From: Sphingobacteriales bacterium
GTDB lineage: Bacteria > Bacteroidota > Bacteroidia > Chitinophagales > UBA2359
Length of the DNA: 64,000 nt
Reading direction: 5' to 3'
Assembly (NCBI GenBank): GCA_016700115.1
Contig: CP064999.1
Span: 5,389,501 to 5,453,500, forward strand
The notes below the pieces were generated by a model. That model saw only the letters and a program-made list of their open reading frames with translations, had not been told where the DNA came from and searched no databases. Positions 53,801 to 61,725 of the stretch are shown piece by piece. A program made the position numbers and the translations under genes. Numbering within the stretch: the first letter of the stretch is position 1; the number at the start of each line of letters is the position of its first letter.

Positions 53801-54629
53801 TATTGTTACCAACCTCTGCTGCCCCACCGGCTTCGACTATCCGCAAGAATTGGAAGCAGTTTATGACTGCAACGGCGACCTTTACCAACCCGCAGAAGCA
53901 ACCGTTACCGCCCTCACCAACGGATGCAACCTCGACTTTACCCTGAATGGAAGTTCCAACCATACCCTGAGCCATCTCGGAGAAGGCGTTTACGACCTCA
54001 CCCTGTCGTTCAACAACCAAACCTATCTGATTGAAGACGCGATTACGGTTTCGGGCATTTATATGGACGACGGCAACCTGCAAATTACCCACACCACTCA
54101 ACCCAGCCTTGCCGCCTGTAGCAGCGACCAATGCAACGGACAAATTACCCTATCCGTTGCCGGAGGAAGTGGCAACTATACCTACCATTGGAGCGATTGC
54201 ATCCCGCCGCCCGGCGAAATGATGTTGCCTTGCAACAGCCCTTTGCGCAATTACCTTTGTACCGGAAGCTACACCGTTACCGTTGCAGACGACCTGACCG
54301 GCTGCGAAACGGTTTATACTGCCAATGTGAATCTATACTATCCACCCAACGCCGGCGTTTTGTCCGACAATGAGTTCAGTGTCAGCCCTACGGTATTCAG
54401 CGGCAGCACCACCCTGACCTATCGGGTGGGGTATGATGCACAGGTGAGCATTTCCATGTTCAGCAGTCAGGGCATTTTGGTGGATGCGCCCCTTCAGCAG
54501 GAGTTTCGCGCCAAAGGGCAGTACAACATGACCCATTCCCCGCCTTCCGGTTTGCCGCAAGGGGTTTATTATTACGTGCTGTATGTGTGCGAACAGTATA
54601 TTACGAGGGTGGCGATAAAAATAGGTTGA
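50859..54629 (+). CDS. M4-like metallopeptidase half with T9SS C-terminal module
   Basis: A 1256-residue product if translation restarts at ATG 50859, which lacks a signal peptide; the true protein is probably the in-frame continuation of the preceding lipoprotein. The zinc site HEYGH is at residues 381-385 (Glu382 catalytic) and the third ligand Glu408 is in AINEGFSDI. The place of the thermolysin active-site His (VHxNSG motif) reads QYIRSSVFAYWFYLL, so that His is Tyr or Gln. Ig-like domains follow (PYIQSVQINDIATGY). The last 272 residues are an SprB-like plus T9SS sorting module (53813-54629) shared with the M23-like protein. A secreted protease or a degenerate binding protein is likely. 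Confidence 0.8.
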   Translation: MPVIPVSVCNFGSCTEYRLSTDNLQVFCQSGFFNGWVANPRQSFIDWTLNGPDIENKHYSPAINISNITLPSTIDNGDGAATFGIVAGSGSTTFTYSGTQILTTIGLVSSSIPITISGQIANNLTAGIYELTLTDDNGCVYTEYAALGMQGGPDVTGNVTEAADCYNNTGNIHLSVANVASFGGQLPQIWIKGPFNTAGFVVPPIFGITDNNYEFDLKQFNDPISGTEDHYPLPPGNYAILVLNPYNNTVGGFNIRINYPAGGCETERRILETAHWAIDRTQNIFKGDNSAINGGTGINLQFPSSIQIQYGATVYTDGYCQLTNSPHPICVGLVNDANYNAKFIPNTIVGPEMANNGKTLFKVTRGISATYPTVSLDVMAHEYGHALNRYGVSVSASTTDSEAEAINEGFSDIIACIVESTCKPSTDPNIWIIGDAFPTSFPKRNIANPNTNHFPAIYEGQYWNPTPDDEAIYGLQYIRSSVFAYWFYLLATGGSQTVNGISYTVEAIGMENAAKIILAAFVDESFDLSIPANQNYHGLCAATIKAADALFPADSEGNCSSQLKQVYAAWKAVGVNCPMPTGIICTLCSEVEPENAICDNHLPYIQSVQINDIATGYIIAHQSWELTESQTHLCLVNNIEPEQTTDLTQGLFLTVVTSEPMSNLAFAGAVAPTGIIYYSGINQVSGSGTNWFFTLSSFNLAGFDSNTDYKLRFSGQDLAGNGLISMHEYEGANSTPPCIATNALPYKDTNENWVNYISGYDKSFGFTYRCNLSVELLIVCNYTSTTSSVYFDINITSCAEDEVTWLAQMDWDGDGNFDQESFVNNSVNMGTSILYNSTSNGQAQLTFTNTITGEQLVLNAYCNDIPVSDECENAPPDFDDSTFSQNPHYCLGESVCITYYVTDLNPIENVACSVADATHTYQSGYHHNPDAPNYDDAYYWQSGTFCFTPTASDAAQGDIVVFLSATDLVASSCQLIGHAACIVTNLCCPTGFDYPQELEAVYDCNGDLYQPAEATVTALTNGCNLDFTLNGSSNHTLSHLGEGVYDLTLSFNNQTYLIEDAITVSGIYMDDGNLQITHTTQPSLAACSSDQCNGQITLSVAGGSGNYTYHWSDCIPPPGEMMLPCNSPLRNYLCTGSYTVTVADDLTGCETVYTANVNLYYPPNAGVLSDNEFSVSPTVFSGSTTLTYRVGYDAQVSISMFSSQGILVDAPLQQEFRAKGQYNMTHSPPSGLPQGVYYYVLYVCEQYITRVAIKIG
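53813..54629 (+). repeat. 817-bp C-terminal module, copy in the M4-like gene
   Basis: It is collinear with 59518-60334, the same length with no gaps seen, and differs only by scattered substitutions. It encodes a Cys-containing beta domain (CCPTGFDYPQELEAVYDCNG), an SprB-like repeat (GSGNYTYHWSDC) and the T9SS sorting domain. The sequence upstream of the boundary is unrelated at DNA level between the two genes. Confidence 0.95.
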
Positions 54630-55072
54630 AGGTTGAGAGTGATGAGCTGTTAATGTTGAAGGATGCAGCTAAACCTTGAAAATAAAGAACTGTAATTCCA
54701 AGATTACGTTCAGGTGTGTTAAAAAAAGGCTAAAAAGTCGAACGAGCGGTTGTTTTATTGAGCAGCCTCTTGCATGGAAGCAGGTATCCAATAAAAAAAC
54801 TACCCCATATTGGCACAAACATCAACAAAAATAAGTATCATTGTTCCGGTTATTAAAAAAACAATTCCTGAAATGATGGCACAACAAACACATATAACCC
54901 CCCCCCCATATATGTTCGCTTACAGGCAGTTGTAAGCTACACCATCCTGCGCCCTCCTTAGTGCCATACGTTTGTTTATGCCGCTGTTTTAACAACAGTT
55001 TATGGTTTGCTTTTTGCCTTACACAGACAGGAAGCATCAGATTTATATTTTATCATTGTAAAAATCCTTTCT
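54630..55072. other. 443-bp gap with C10 tract and conserved leader element
   Basis: It contains the second copy of the leader element (54812-54838) and a run of ten C at 54898-54907, 165 bp before the next start codon. No gene was seen. The C-run is a possible slippage site. Confidence 0.55.
54812..54838 (+). promoter_or_regulatory. Conserved leader element, copy 2
   Basis: ACAAACATCAACAAAAATAA-type sequence matching the copies at 48924 and 60433; precedes the gene pair at 55073-60334. Confidence 0.4.
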
Positions 55073-56176
55073 ATGAAAACCTATTACTTTGTAAAATCCC
55101 TCAAACTTGGGTTATTATGGGCTTTGCTTGCAGCCCTGCCGTGTGTGCAAACGCTTATGGCACAATACAGCAACCGAAACATCATTATCACCCCACCCCA
55201 AAAACTCAGCGAGGGAGAGGAAGATAATGAGATAGTGTATGAGTACGAATACAACACCTCGCCAAGCGGAAGAAAAACCGCCTCCTCATTCGCTTACAAG
55301 GTCCACTTTGTGAGTAAATCGAGTAGAGATACTTGTGCTTCTTTTAATTTAAAAGACCCTCAGAATAATCCATACCAAAATCTGCCTTACAAGGAAAGCA
55401 AAACACCCTTGTATTACTATCTGACAGATTTTAAGACCTACGACCTGTCTAAGGAAAACCCAAAAAAAATAATACAAAATTATTTTCCCGAAGCAGAAAG
55501 AATTGTCCAAGAAAAAGGCTGCTTTAGCTTAATGGCAACTCAGGTTGAGCCATTGCACCAGCTTAGTTATCTGGAAAAGGATAAAAATTATGTAGCTATT
55601 GCATACACATTAATTGCAAAATTGGACCATGATAAGTGTCCGTTTTCAGCTATGGGAGGAGATGACTACCGCGATGTGTTGTTTCAAACTACCATACTTG
55701 CAATTAACAATAAAGGCGAAATCATTGCCAAAATTATCAGTAACCGTACAAATTGCAACAGAGTAGAAATTGATAATACCGGCAGATACATAGCTTTCTC
55801 TTATGGTAGTGCAATGGAAGACTTTGTAAACGTAGAAGACGGTTACAAAATTTATGACCTAAGCGAACAAATCTTGCTAGTAAACAATAGGGTGCCGCAT
55901 ATTGATGGTTGTGTTTTTAGGTGGGACTTTTTATACTGTTCCTATACAAACCATCAATATGTTCCTACGGCAACCATATATAATTATTATATGTTACCCG
56001 AACGGGTGGTATATACAAAATCATTTGAAAGAGGGCAAACACCTACTCTCAAAGAGTTTTGGGATAGATTAATACAGTTTTACCCTAAGACTTCGGGCAA
56101 CTTGCCTAAAGACTGGAAAAAGCCTGATAGCATTTACTATTTGTTTGAAGAATCTTTTACCAAAGAAAAATTTTAA
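55073..56176 (+). CDS. Secreted protein of unknown function, coupled to the M23-like gene
   Basis: The frame is open from 55007, but ATG 55073 opens a proper signal peptide (MKTYYFVKSLKLGLLWALLA, ending TLMA-Q), giving 367 residues. The mature part begins with an acidic linker (LSEGEEDNEIVYEYEYN) and continues with beta strands that look like a WD/propeller or DUF fold: VLFQTTILAINNKGEIIAKI, NTGRYIAFSYGSAM, KIYDLSEQILLVNNRV. I do not recognise the family. It ends 3 bp before the M23-like gene, so the pair is translated from one message. By position it may be an inhibitor, chaperone or immunity partner of the peptidase; this is only inference. Confidence 0.7.
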   Translation: MKTYYFVKSLKLGLLWALLAALPCVQTLMAQYSNRNIIITPPQKLSEGEEDNEIVYEYEYNTSPSGRKTASSFAYKVHFVSKSSRDTCASFNLKDPQNNPYQNLPYKESKTPLYYYLTDFKTYDLSKENPKKIIQNYFPEAERIVQEKGCFSLMATQVEPLHQLSYLEKDKNYVAIAYTLIAKLDHDKCPFSAMGGDDYRDVLFQTTILAINNKGEIIAKIISNRTNCNRVEIDNTGRYIAFSYGSAMEDFVNVEDGYKIYDLSEQILLVNNRVPHIDGCVFRWDFLYCSYTNHQYVPTATIYNYYMLPERVVYTKSFERGQTPTLKEFWDRLIQFYPKTSGNLPKDWKKPDSIYYLFEESFTKEKF

Positions 56177-56179
56177 ACC

Positions 56180-59100
56180 ATGAAAAACACAAAATACATT
56201 CTGTTTATTTTATTAGCATTTGCAATAACGCAAAATACATTAGCACAATTTGTTTTGCAGTACAAAACGTGTTATACCTGCCCGACAAGTAATTTTCAGG
56301 AAAACTTGGTTTCTGATGATTTTGGTAGAAGACCTACGGGCAGCCGTTGGCATAAAGGATTAGATTTTAGCCCGGCAGCAGGCGATGGCGATGTGGGTTA
56401 CGAATTATTGGCATTGCAAACCGGCATCATAACTGATTTAGATGTATCGGGTTACAAATACATAACAGTACAAAGCCCCGCTACACCCACACAGCCGGCT
56501 ATTATCTATGGTTACGGGCACATCTTTACCGATACAGGTAGCAATTGCGGTAATTTTGAGTTTCATAATATGCAAGATCCGAATGCTGGCGTTCCTGCAA
56601 TTATTTTTAAAGATAATGCTAATAATTTTGTCCATGCAATATCCAGAATAGAAGGTCAAGTATCGTATATGGGCAACATATACCCCGTTTCCAACCAAGT
56701 AATAGCCGGGCAAAGTATTGCGCCATTAGGCAATTCGGGCGGTTTTGTAGGAGCAGGGCATGTGCATCTATATAATTTTACCATACCCAATCAGCCTAAT
56801 CCTGGTGGAGACCAAGCACTGTATAATGCAGGCGATTATTTCTTCAATTTCAAAAACCCGCTTGATTTTTTAGATTATATGCCTGCACAGTACGCGCTAA
56901 ATATCACTCCATCGCTTGTTTATACACCCAGCCAATTCTCTCATATAAAAGTACGTTGTGCTATTAATGGAGAACCCGTTCCAGACCCAACGCCCAATAG
57001 GCATGATACAGCTATGGATATAGATGAGGTACAATTGTTGATAAAGAAAAGCTACCAAACCAACAATGAGTATGTGCTTATGAAAGGGGTTTGGTTAGAA
57101 AGTAAAATCTGCCAAGGAGGTCGCTTTGTTAACGCAAATAGCGACAGATATCCGGCACCGGGTTTTCCTCCACATAATACTCCTGCCCCTACCCTAACTA
57201 CTAATTTCCCTTTTAACAGAGTTGATATAGCGCATTATGATGACGATATAGGATTAGGAAGTGCAACAAGAACGGGAGTGCGTTCATACGCCTACAATAC
57301 TAACCCCTACGACGATTATTTTTTTTCAGACCTGAAGTTGCGTATTCATAAAGACGATGAATATTCTGATGCCTTAATACAATACGCCTACATAAACGAA
57401 GATTCCCGCTACCCCGACGGTAATTACTTCCTGCTTGCAAGTGCCACCACCGTAAACGGAGACATTTTCGACAGCGACCCTACTCCCATAGTTATCGACA
57501 ACTTCCGTCCCTACATCAAGGAGGTGTTGATTACGCAGGGCGGCTTGCCGCGTTATCACGCCGTTTGGGAATGGGATGCCGAATTTGATAATGGCACCGG
57601 CAATCCGCCGGGACGATTAGAATATAATAGGTATTCCATTACGTCCGTATTAACTTCGGGCGAAGACTTGGATGTCCAAATTACTGCGTCAGAACCCATG
57701 GACGAAATTTATTTCACCGTAGGAAGCACATTAGCAATTCATACCGCTCTCGACTACACCGAAAACTCTACCATTGCGTGGTTTGAAATTTCATCCTCCT
57801 TTTTGGAATCGCTGATAGTCAACGAATACCATACTCTCAATATAACCGGACAGGATTTAACGCTTAATTTTTTAACCGGCTTCCCCTCAAGTCCACCGGA
57901 TTACACCGCTGCCCAACTCCCTCATCGTACCGGTGCCTCTTCTTGGAGTACGCCTTTTAGCAATACCACCGATTGGGCACATTTTTTCTATCTTTCCAAT
58001 TGTTTTCCGGGTGAGGGGGAAAGCGGACCTTGCATCCTGGATGCCGGTATCGGATTGTTCAATTCTTGCGGCAACGTGTTTAACCCCGTCGGCAATAATC
58101 TCTGCGCGGGGGCTGCTTTAGAAGTTTACGATTTCTCGTGTGCCGCCTGTGCCGAAACGGCAGAGTGGAATTTTGATGGCGGAACAGCCGAATTGATTGA
58201 CGCTGATCCGGACTATTACCTCGTTTCTTGGGATACCCCCGGCACTTACACCGTTTCCCTTTCGTTATGGGGCAGTGAGGCTTTTAACGAAGACGGTATG
58301 GATACCTACTCGCAAACCATAACGGTTTCGGAAACAGGGTGTACGGGTAACGGTATGGAAGATATAACTGTCGGTTTTACCATTACCCCTACTTGTATCG
58401 GTTCTTCGGAAGGTTCGGTCAGCGTATCTGTTTCGCCGTCAGGTTCTTATACCTATTCATGGCTCAATGCCGGCGGGCAAAGCATCGGTACGGAACAAAA
58501 CCTGCAACAAGCTACCGCCGGTACTTATACTTTTATATTGGAGAACACCACTGATAATTGTACCGGCACATGGGAGGTGGAAGTTCCGCCGGGGGTGACC
58601 ATGCAGGTATTACAAACCAATGCAGTTTGCCGGCCTGTCGAAGACTATTACGAGCTTAAATATTCCATAACCAATTTGGATTACAATCCGGTCTATTGGG
58701 TTACCGATAACGATACGGGCAATTCCCAACCAATCGAACCCATATTGGCAAATACTTTGACAATAACCCATTTGCCGAATAACTACACCGTCCATTTTGA
58801 TAATGATTGTGGGGGAGGAGGCGAATTTTCGGGTACGCATGATTGTTGCGGTATGCCGGATGGAGAGATATTGGTTACAAGTTCCTTTTGTCTTAGTACT
58901 TTTGAGCCGCCAAATATATTCCATTGGTGGGCTCGTGTGTTTTTAACGGCTACGGACCCTATACCGGGAATATACACAAAAAATCTTTATTTGTTAGAAA
59001 ATCCCGTGCCTTTTCACACTCAAACTTGGGATGCCTATTCTCTGGGGCAAGATCAGATTAGCGCACTTATACCGCAGGGAATGGACGAAGAATATTTTCG

Positions 59101-60334
59101 CTTGCAAATAACCGACCCCGCCGGCTGTATATTTGTATATACTTTCAATTGCGACGGAGCGTGGGTGGCAGGAAACGATATAATTGTGGATGAAAATGGC
59201 AATCCAACCCAAACACCGCCCATATTTTCCAATAGTTTTCCCGATTCTTATTCGGTATGCCCCGGCGTGGAGTTATGCATACCCTATAGCGTATCGGACC
59301 CGCATTGGTACTTGCCTGTTTCGGTTTTGATTGCCGATAATCCTTCAAATTTTGAAATCGAAGAACGCGATATAAATTTAGATTATCCAATCAGAAGCGG
59401 CTTGTTATGCTTTACTCCCCAACCGTCACAGACGGGTATTCAACACATATCCATTCTTGCCATAGACGGACATGAAATTACGCCTTGGTACAGTTATCAT
59501 CATATAACGGTAGATGTCCTCTGCTGCCCGACCGGCTTCGACTACCCGCAAGAATTGGAAGCAGTTTATGACTGCAACGGCGACCTTTACCAACCCGCAG
59601 AAGCAACCGTTACGGCTCTGACCAACGGATGCAACCTCGACTTTACCGTGAACGGAAGCGCCAACCACACCCTCGGTCATCTCGGAGAAGGCGTTTACGA
59701 CCTCACCCTGTCGTTCAACAACCAAACCTATCTGATTGAAGACGCGATTACGGTTTCGGGCATTTATATGGACGACGGCAACCTGCAAATTACCCACACC
59801 ATCCAACCCAGCCTTGCCGCCTGTAGCAGCGACCAATGCAACGGGCAGATTTCTTTGTCCGTTTCGGAAGGAAGCGGCAACTATACTTACCATTGGAGCG
59901 ATTGCATTCCGCCGCCCGGCGAAATGATGTTGCCTTGTAACAGTCCCTTGCGCAATCACCTTTGCAGCGGAAGCTACACCGTTACCGTAGCAGACGACCT
60001 GACCGGTTGCGAATCAGTTTACTCCGTCAATGTGAATCTATACTACCCGCCCAACGCCGGGGTTTTATCCGACAATGAGTTTAGTGTCAGCCCTACGGTT
60101 TTCAGCGGCAGCACCACCCTTACTTATCGGGTAGGATACGATGCGCAGGTGAGCATTTCTATGTTCAATGGTCAAGGTATTTTGGTGGACTCGCCCATTC
60201 AGCAGGAGTTCCGCGCCGAAGGGCAGTACAACATGACCCATTCCCCTCCTTCCGGTTTGCCGCAGGGGGTTTATTATTATGTGCTGTATGTGTGCGAGCA
60301 GTATATTACGAGGGTGGCGATTAAAATAGGTTAA
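56180..60334 (+). CDS. M23-like (lysostaphin-type) peptidase with Ig-like domains and T9SS C-terminal module
   Basis: A 1384-residue exported protein; the signal peptide ends TLA-Q (about residue 22). Residues 35-205 have the M23 metal site: His58 and Asp62 in HKGLDFS, YGYGHI with His114, and His194-x-His196 in GHVHLYNF. M23 enzymes cut peptidoglycan cross-bridges. Around this there are Ig-like domains (PYIKEVLITQGGLPRYHAVW), a PKD-like region (AEWNFDGGTAELIDADPDYY), an SprB-like repeat, and the last 272 residues are the module shared with the M4-like gene. The product would be exported by T9SS and either act on other cells' walls or remain on the surface. The metal ligands are complete, so activity is plausible. 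Confidence 0.85.
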   Translation: MKNTKYILFILLAFAITQNTLAQFVLQYKTCYTCPTSNFQENLVSDDFGRRPTGSRWHKGLDFSPAAGDGDVGYELLALQTGIITDLDVSGYKYITVQSPATPTQPAIIYGYGHIFTDTGSNCGNFEFHNMQDPNAGVPAIIFKDNANNFVHAISRIEGQVSYMGNIYPVSNQVIAGQSIAPLGNSGGFVGAGHVHLYNFTIPNQPNPGGDQALYNAGDYFFNFKNPLDFLDYMPAQYALNITPSLVYTPSQFSHIKVRCAINGEPVPDPTPNRHDTAMDIDEVQLLIKKSYQTNNEYVLMKGVWLESKICQGGRFVNANSDRYPAPGFPPHNTPAPTLTTNFPFNRVDIAHYDDDIGLGSATRTGVRSYAYNTNPYDDYFFSDLKLRIHKDDEYSDALIQYAYINEDSRYPDGNYFLLASATTVNGDIFDSDPTPIVIDNFRPYIKEVLITQGGLPRYHAVWEWDAEFDNGTGNPPGRLEYNRYSITSVLTSGEDLDVQITASEPMDEIYFTVGSTLAIHTALDYTENSTIAWFEISSSFLESLIVNEYHTLNITGQDLTLNFLTGFPSSPPDYTAAQLPHRTGASSWSTPFSNTTDWAHFFYLSNCFPGEGESGPCILDAGIGLFNSCGNVFNPVGNNLCAGAALEVYDFSCAACAETAEWNFDGGTAELIDADPDYYLVSWDTPGTYTVSLSLWGSEAFNEDGMDTYSQTITVSETGCTGNGMEDITVGFTITPTCIGSSEGSVSVSVSPSGSYTYSWLNAGGQSIGTEQNLQQATAGTYTFILENTTDNCTGTWEVEVPPGVTMQVLQTNAVCRPVEDYYELKYSITNLDYNPVYWVTDNDTGNSQPIEPILANTLTITHLPNNYTVHFDNDCGGGGEFSGTHDCCGMPDGEILVTSSFCLSTFEPPNIFHWWARVFLTATDPIPGIYTKNLYLLENPVPFHTQTWDAYSLGQDQISALIPQGMDEEYFRLQITDPAGCIFVYTFNCDGAWVAGNDIIVDENGNPTQTPPIFSNSFPDSYSVCPGVELCIPYSVSDPHWYLPVSVLIADNPSNFEIEERDINLDYPIRSGLLCFTPQPSQTGIQHISILAIDGHEITPWYSYHHITVDVLCCPTGFDYPQELEAVYDCNGDLYQPAEATVTALTNGCNLDFTVNGSANHTLGHLGEGVYDLTLSFNNQTYLIEDAITVSGIYMDDGNLQITHTIQPSLAACSSDQCNGQISLSVSEGSGNYTYHWSDCIPPPGEMMLPCNSPLRNHLCSGSYTVTVADDLTGCESVYSVNVNLYYPPNAGVLSDNEFSVSPTVFSGSTTLTYRVGYDAQVSISMFNGQGILVDSPIQQEFRAEGQYNMTHSPPSGLPQGVYYYVLYVCEQYITRVAIKIG
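59518..60334 (+). repeat. 817-bp C-terminal module, copy in the M23-like gene
   Basis: Partner of 53813-54629. The boundary with the unrelated upstream sequence is sharp at the CCTCTGCTGCCC start. The last 241 bp also exist as the orphan fragment at 48597-48837. Confidence 0.95.
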
Positions 60335-60432
60335 AGCAAGGTAAATTATTGCTCAATTCTGTATCCGGGATTTCTTTTGACAAAAAAGAAGTTCCGGATA
60401 TTGTTTTTTATGAAAACAACATTCCGAAACCT

Positions 60433-60459
60433 GAACAACATCAACAAAATTACTTATTA
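60433..60459 (+). promoter_or_regulatory. Conserved leader element, copy 3, cut off by IS982
   Basis: ACATCAACAAAA again, followed directly by the IS982-type insertion at 60460. Without the IS it would lie about 180 bp before the M4-like gene at 61726. Confidence 0.4.
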
Positions 60460-61543
60460 ACGTGAGGTTGGAATTAAATTTAGATAAATAATAGTGGGGA
60501 ATAGAAAAAAGAGGTTGTGGTTGATATAATTTTGAGTTTGGAAAAAAAATCACCAACCAACAACCCCTCTATTCTTTATGCTTCTTGTTATAACAAACAA
60601 ACTGGTATCGTTGTACATAGAGATTGACGATTTATTGCTTGACTATACTAACTGCAATCAATCACACTGTATTTTGGGTCATAAACCTCAGGGACGAAAG
60701 CTTGGTTTAAGTCCATCGGAAATAGCCACAATTCTTGTATTTTACCAATTATCCGGTTACAAAACTTTTCAATACTACTATGAACAACTCATTTTGGGCG
60801 AATTTAACCATTATTTTCCGAAAGCACCCGGCTATAAGCACTTTTTATCATTGATACACAAATGCTTGCCGGTATTAGTGCTTTGGATGTTACGTTCATG
60901 TGAAAAAGCCCTCAAAACAGGCTGTTACTTCATAGACGCAACCAAATTACCGGTATGCCATATACATCGTCAAAGCCAAAATCGGGTGTTTAAAGACATC
61001 GCTGCCAAAGGTAAGACCTCCACAGGTTGGTTCTTTGGCTTGAAGTTGCATTTAGTCATCAACCAATTCGGAGAAATTGTTAAGTTTGCGTTTACTGCTG
61101 GAAATGTGGCAGACAATAACCACAACTTGCTGCGCTATCTGTTGGGCAACTTGCAGGGCAAATGTGCGACAGACAAAGGCTATTACACCAAACTCTTTGA
61201 CGAATTTGTTAAACAAGGTTTACAACTTATCCTAAAACCAAAGAAGAACCGTAAAAATCAATATCCCGCTTTGCCTAAAGATGTCTCTCTCAGTAAAAAA
61301 AGAGCATTGATTGAATCGGTAAATGATATTCTGAAAACAGTTTGCAATTTAGAACACACAAGACATCGCAAACCGGAAAACGCTGCTACACATTTTATGG
61401 CTGCGCTAATTGCCTATCAACACTTAGATAAAAAACCATCTGTTTTTATCCCCAACGAAAATAATTACACAAACACCATCCAATTTGTTGCTTAATATCA
61501 CTTAATCCCTTGTAAAATAAGGCTCCAATTTCCAACCTCACGT
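60460..61543 (+). mobile_element. IS982-family insertion sequence, 1084 bp, intact
   Basis: Ends are ACGTGAGGTTGGAA at 60460-60473 and its complement at 61530-61543, with a 6-bp direct repeat TTATTA at 60454-60459 and 61544-61549. One intact transposase gene. The length fits IS982 elements (about 1 kb). It has inserted between the M23-like gene and the next M4-like gene. Confidence 0.88.
60578..61495 (+). CDS. IS982-family DDE transposase
   Basis: A 305-residue protein. The N-terminal part (LGLSPSEIATILVFYQLSGY, then YYEQLILGEFNHYFPKAPGY) and the DDE domain (CYFIDATKLPVCHIHRQ, WFFGLKLHLVINQFGE, ATDKGYYTK, ALIESVNDILK) follow the IS982 pattern, with Asp in FIDAT, Asp in TDKGY and Glu in LIESVN. 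The frame is intact, so the element may be active. Confidence 0.92.
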   Translation: MLLVITNKLVSLYIEIDDLLLDYTNCNQSHCILGHKPQGRKLGLSPSEIATILVFYQLSGYKTFQYYYEQLILGEFNHYFPKAPGYKHFLSLIHKCLPVLVLWMLRSCEKALKTGCYFIDATKLPVCHIHRQSQNRVFKDIAAKGKTSTGWFFGLKLHLVINQFGEIVKFAFTAGNVADNNHNLLRYLLGNLQGKCATDKGYYTKLFDEFVKQGLQLILKPKKNRKNQYPALPKDVSLSKKRALIESVNDILKTVCNLEHTRHRKPENAATHFMAALIAYQHLDKKPSVFIPNENNYTNTIQFVA

Positions 61544-61725
61544 TTATTATTACGCCGGTTATTACATCTACTCTGCCCATTAATGAACTTGGTTAGGGCA
61601 ATATTAAATACACAATACCCCCTCAATTTATATTTGCCTGATTACAGTTAGGACATCTTCCCTAATTTTATTGCGATTACTATTCAAAAATTTCAATTAT
61701 TTATAAACTACAAAAACCACTTATA

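Noticed and set aside
59426..59959. 177-residue antisense open frame, with a 120-residue counterpart at 53781-54143
   Set aside because: They lie opposite the shared sorting module and are mirrored only because the module is duplicated; the sense frame is clearly coding.
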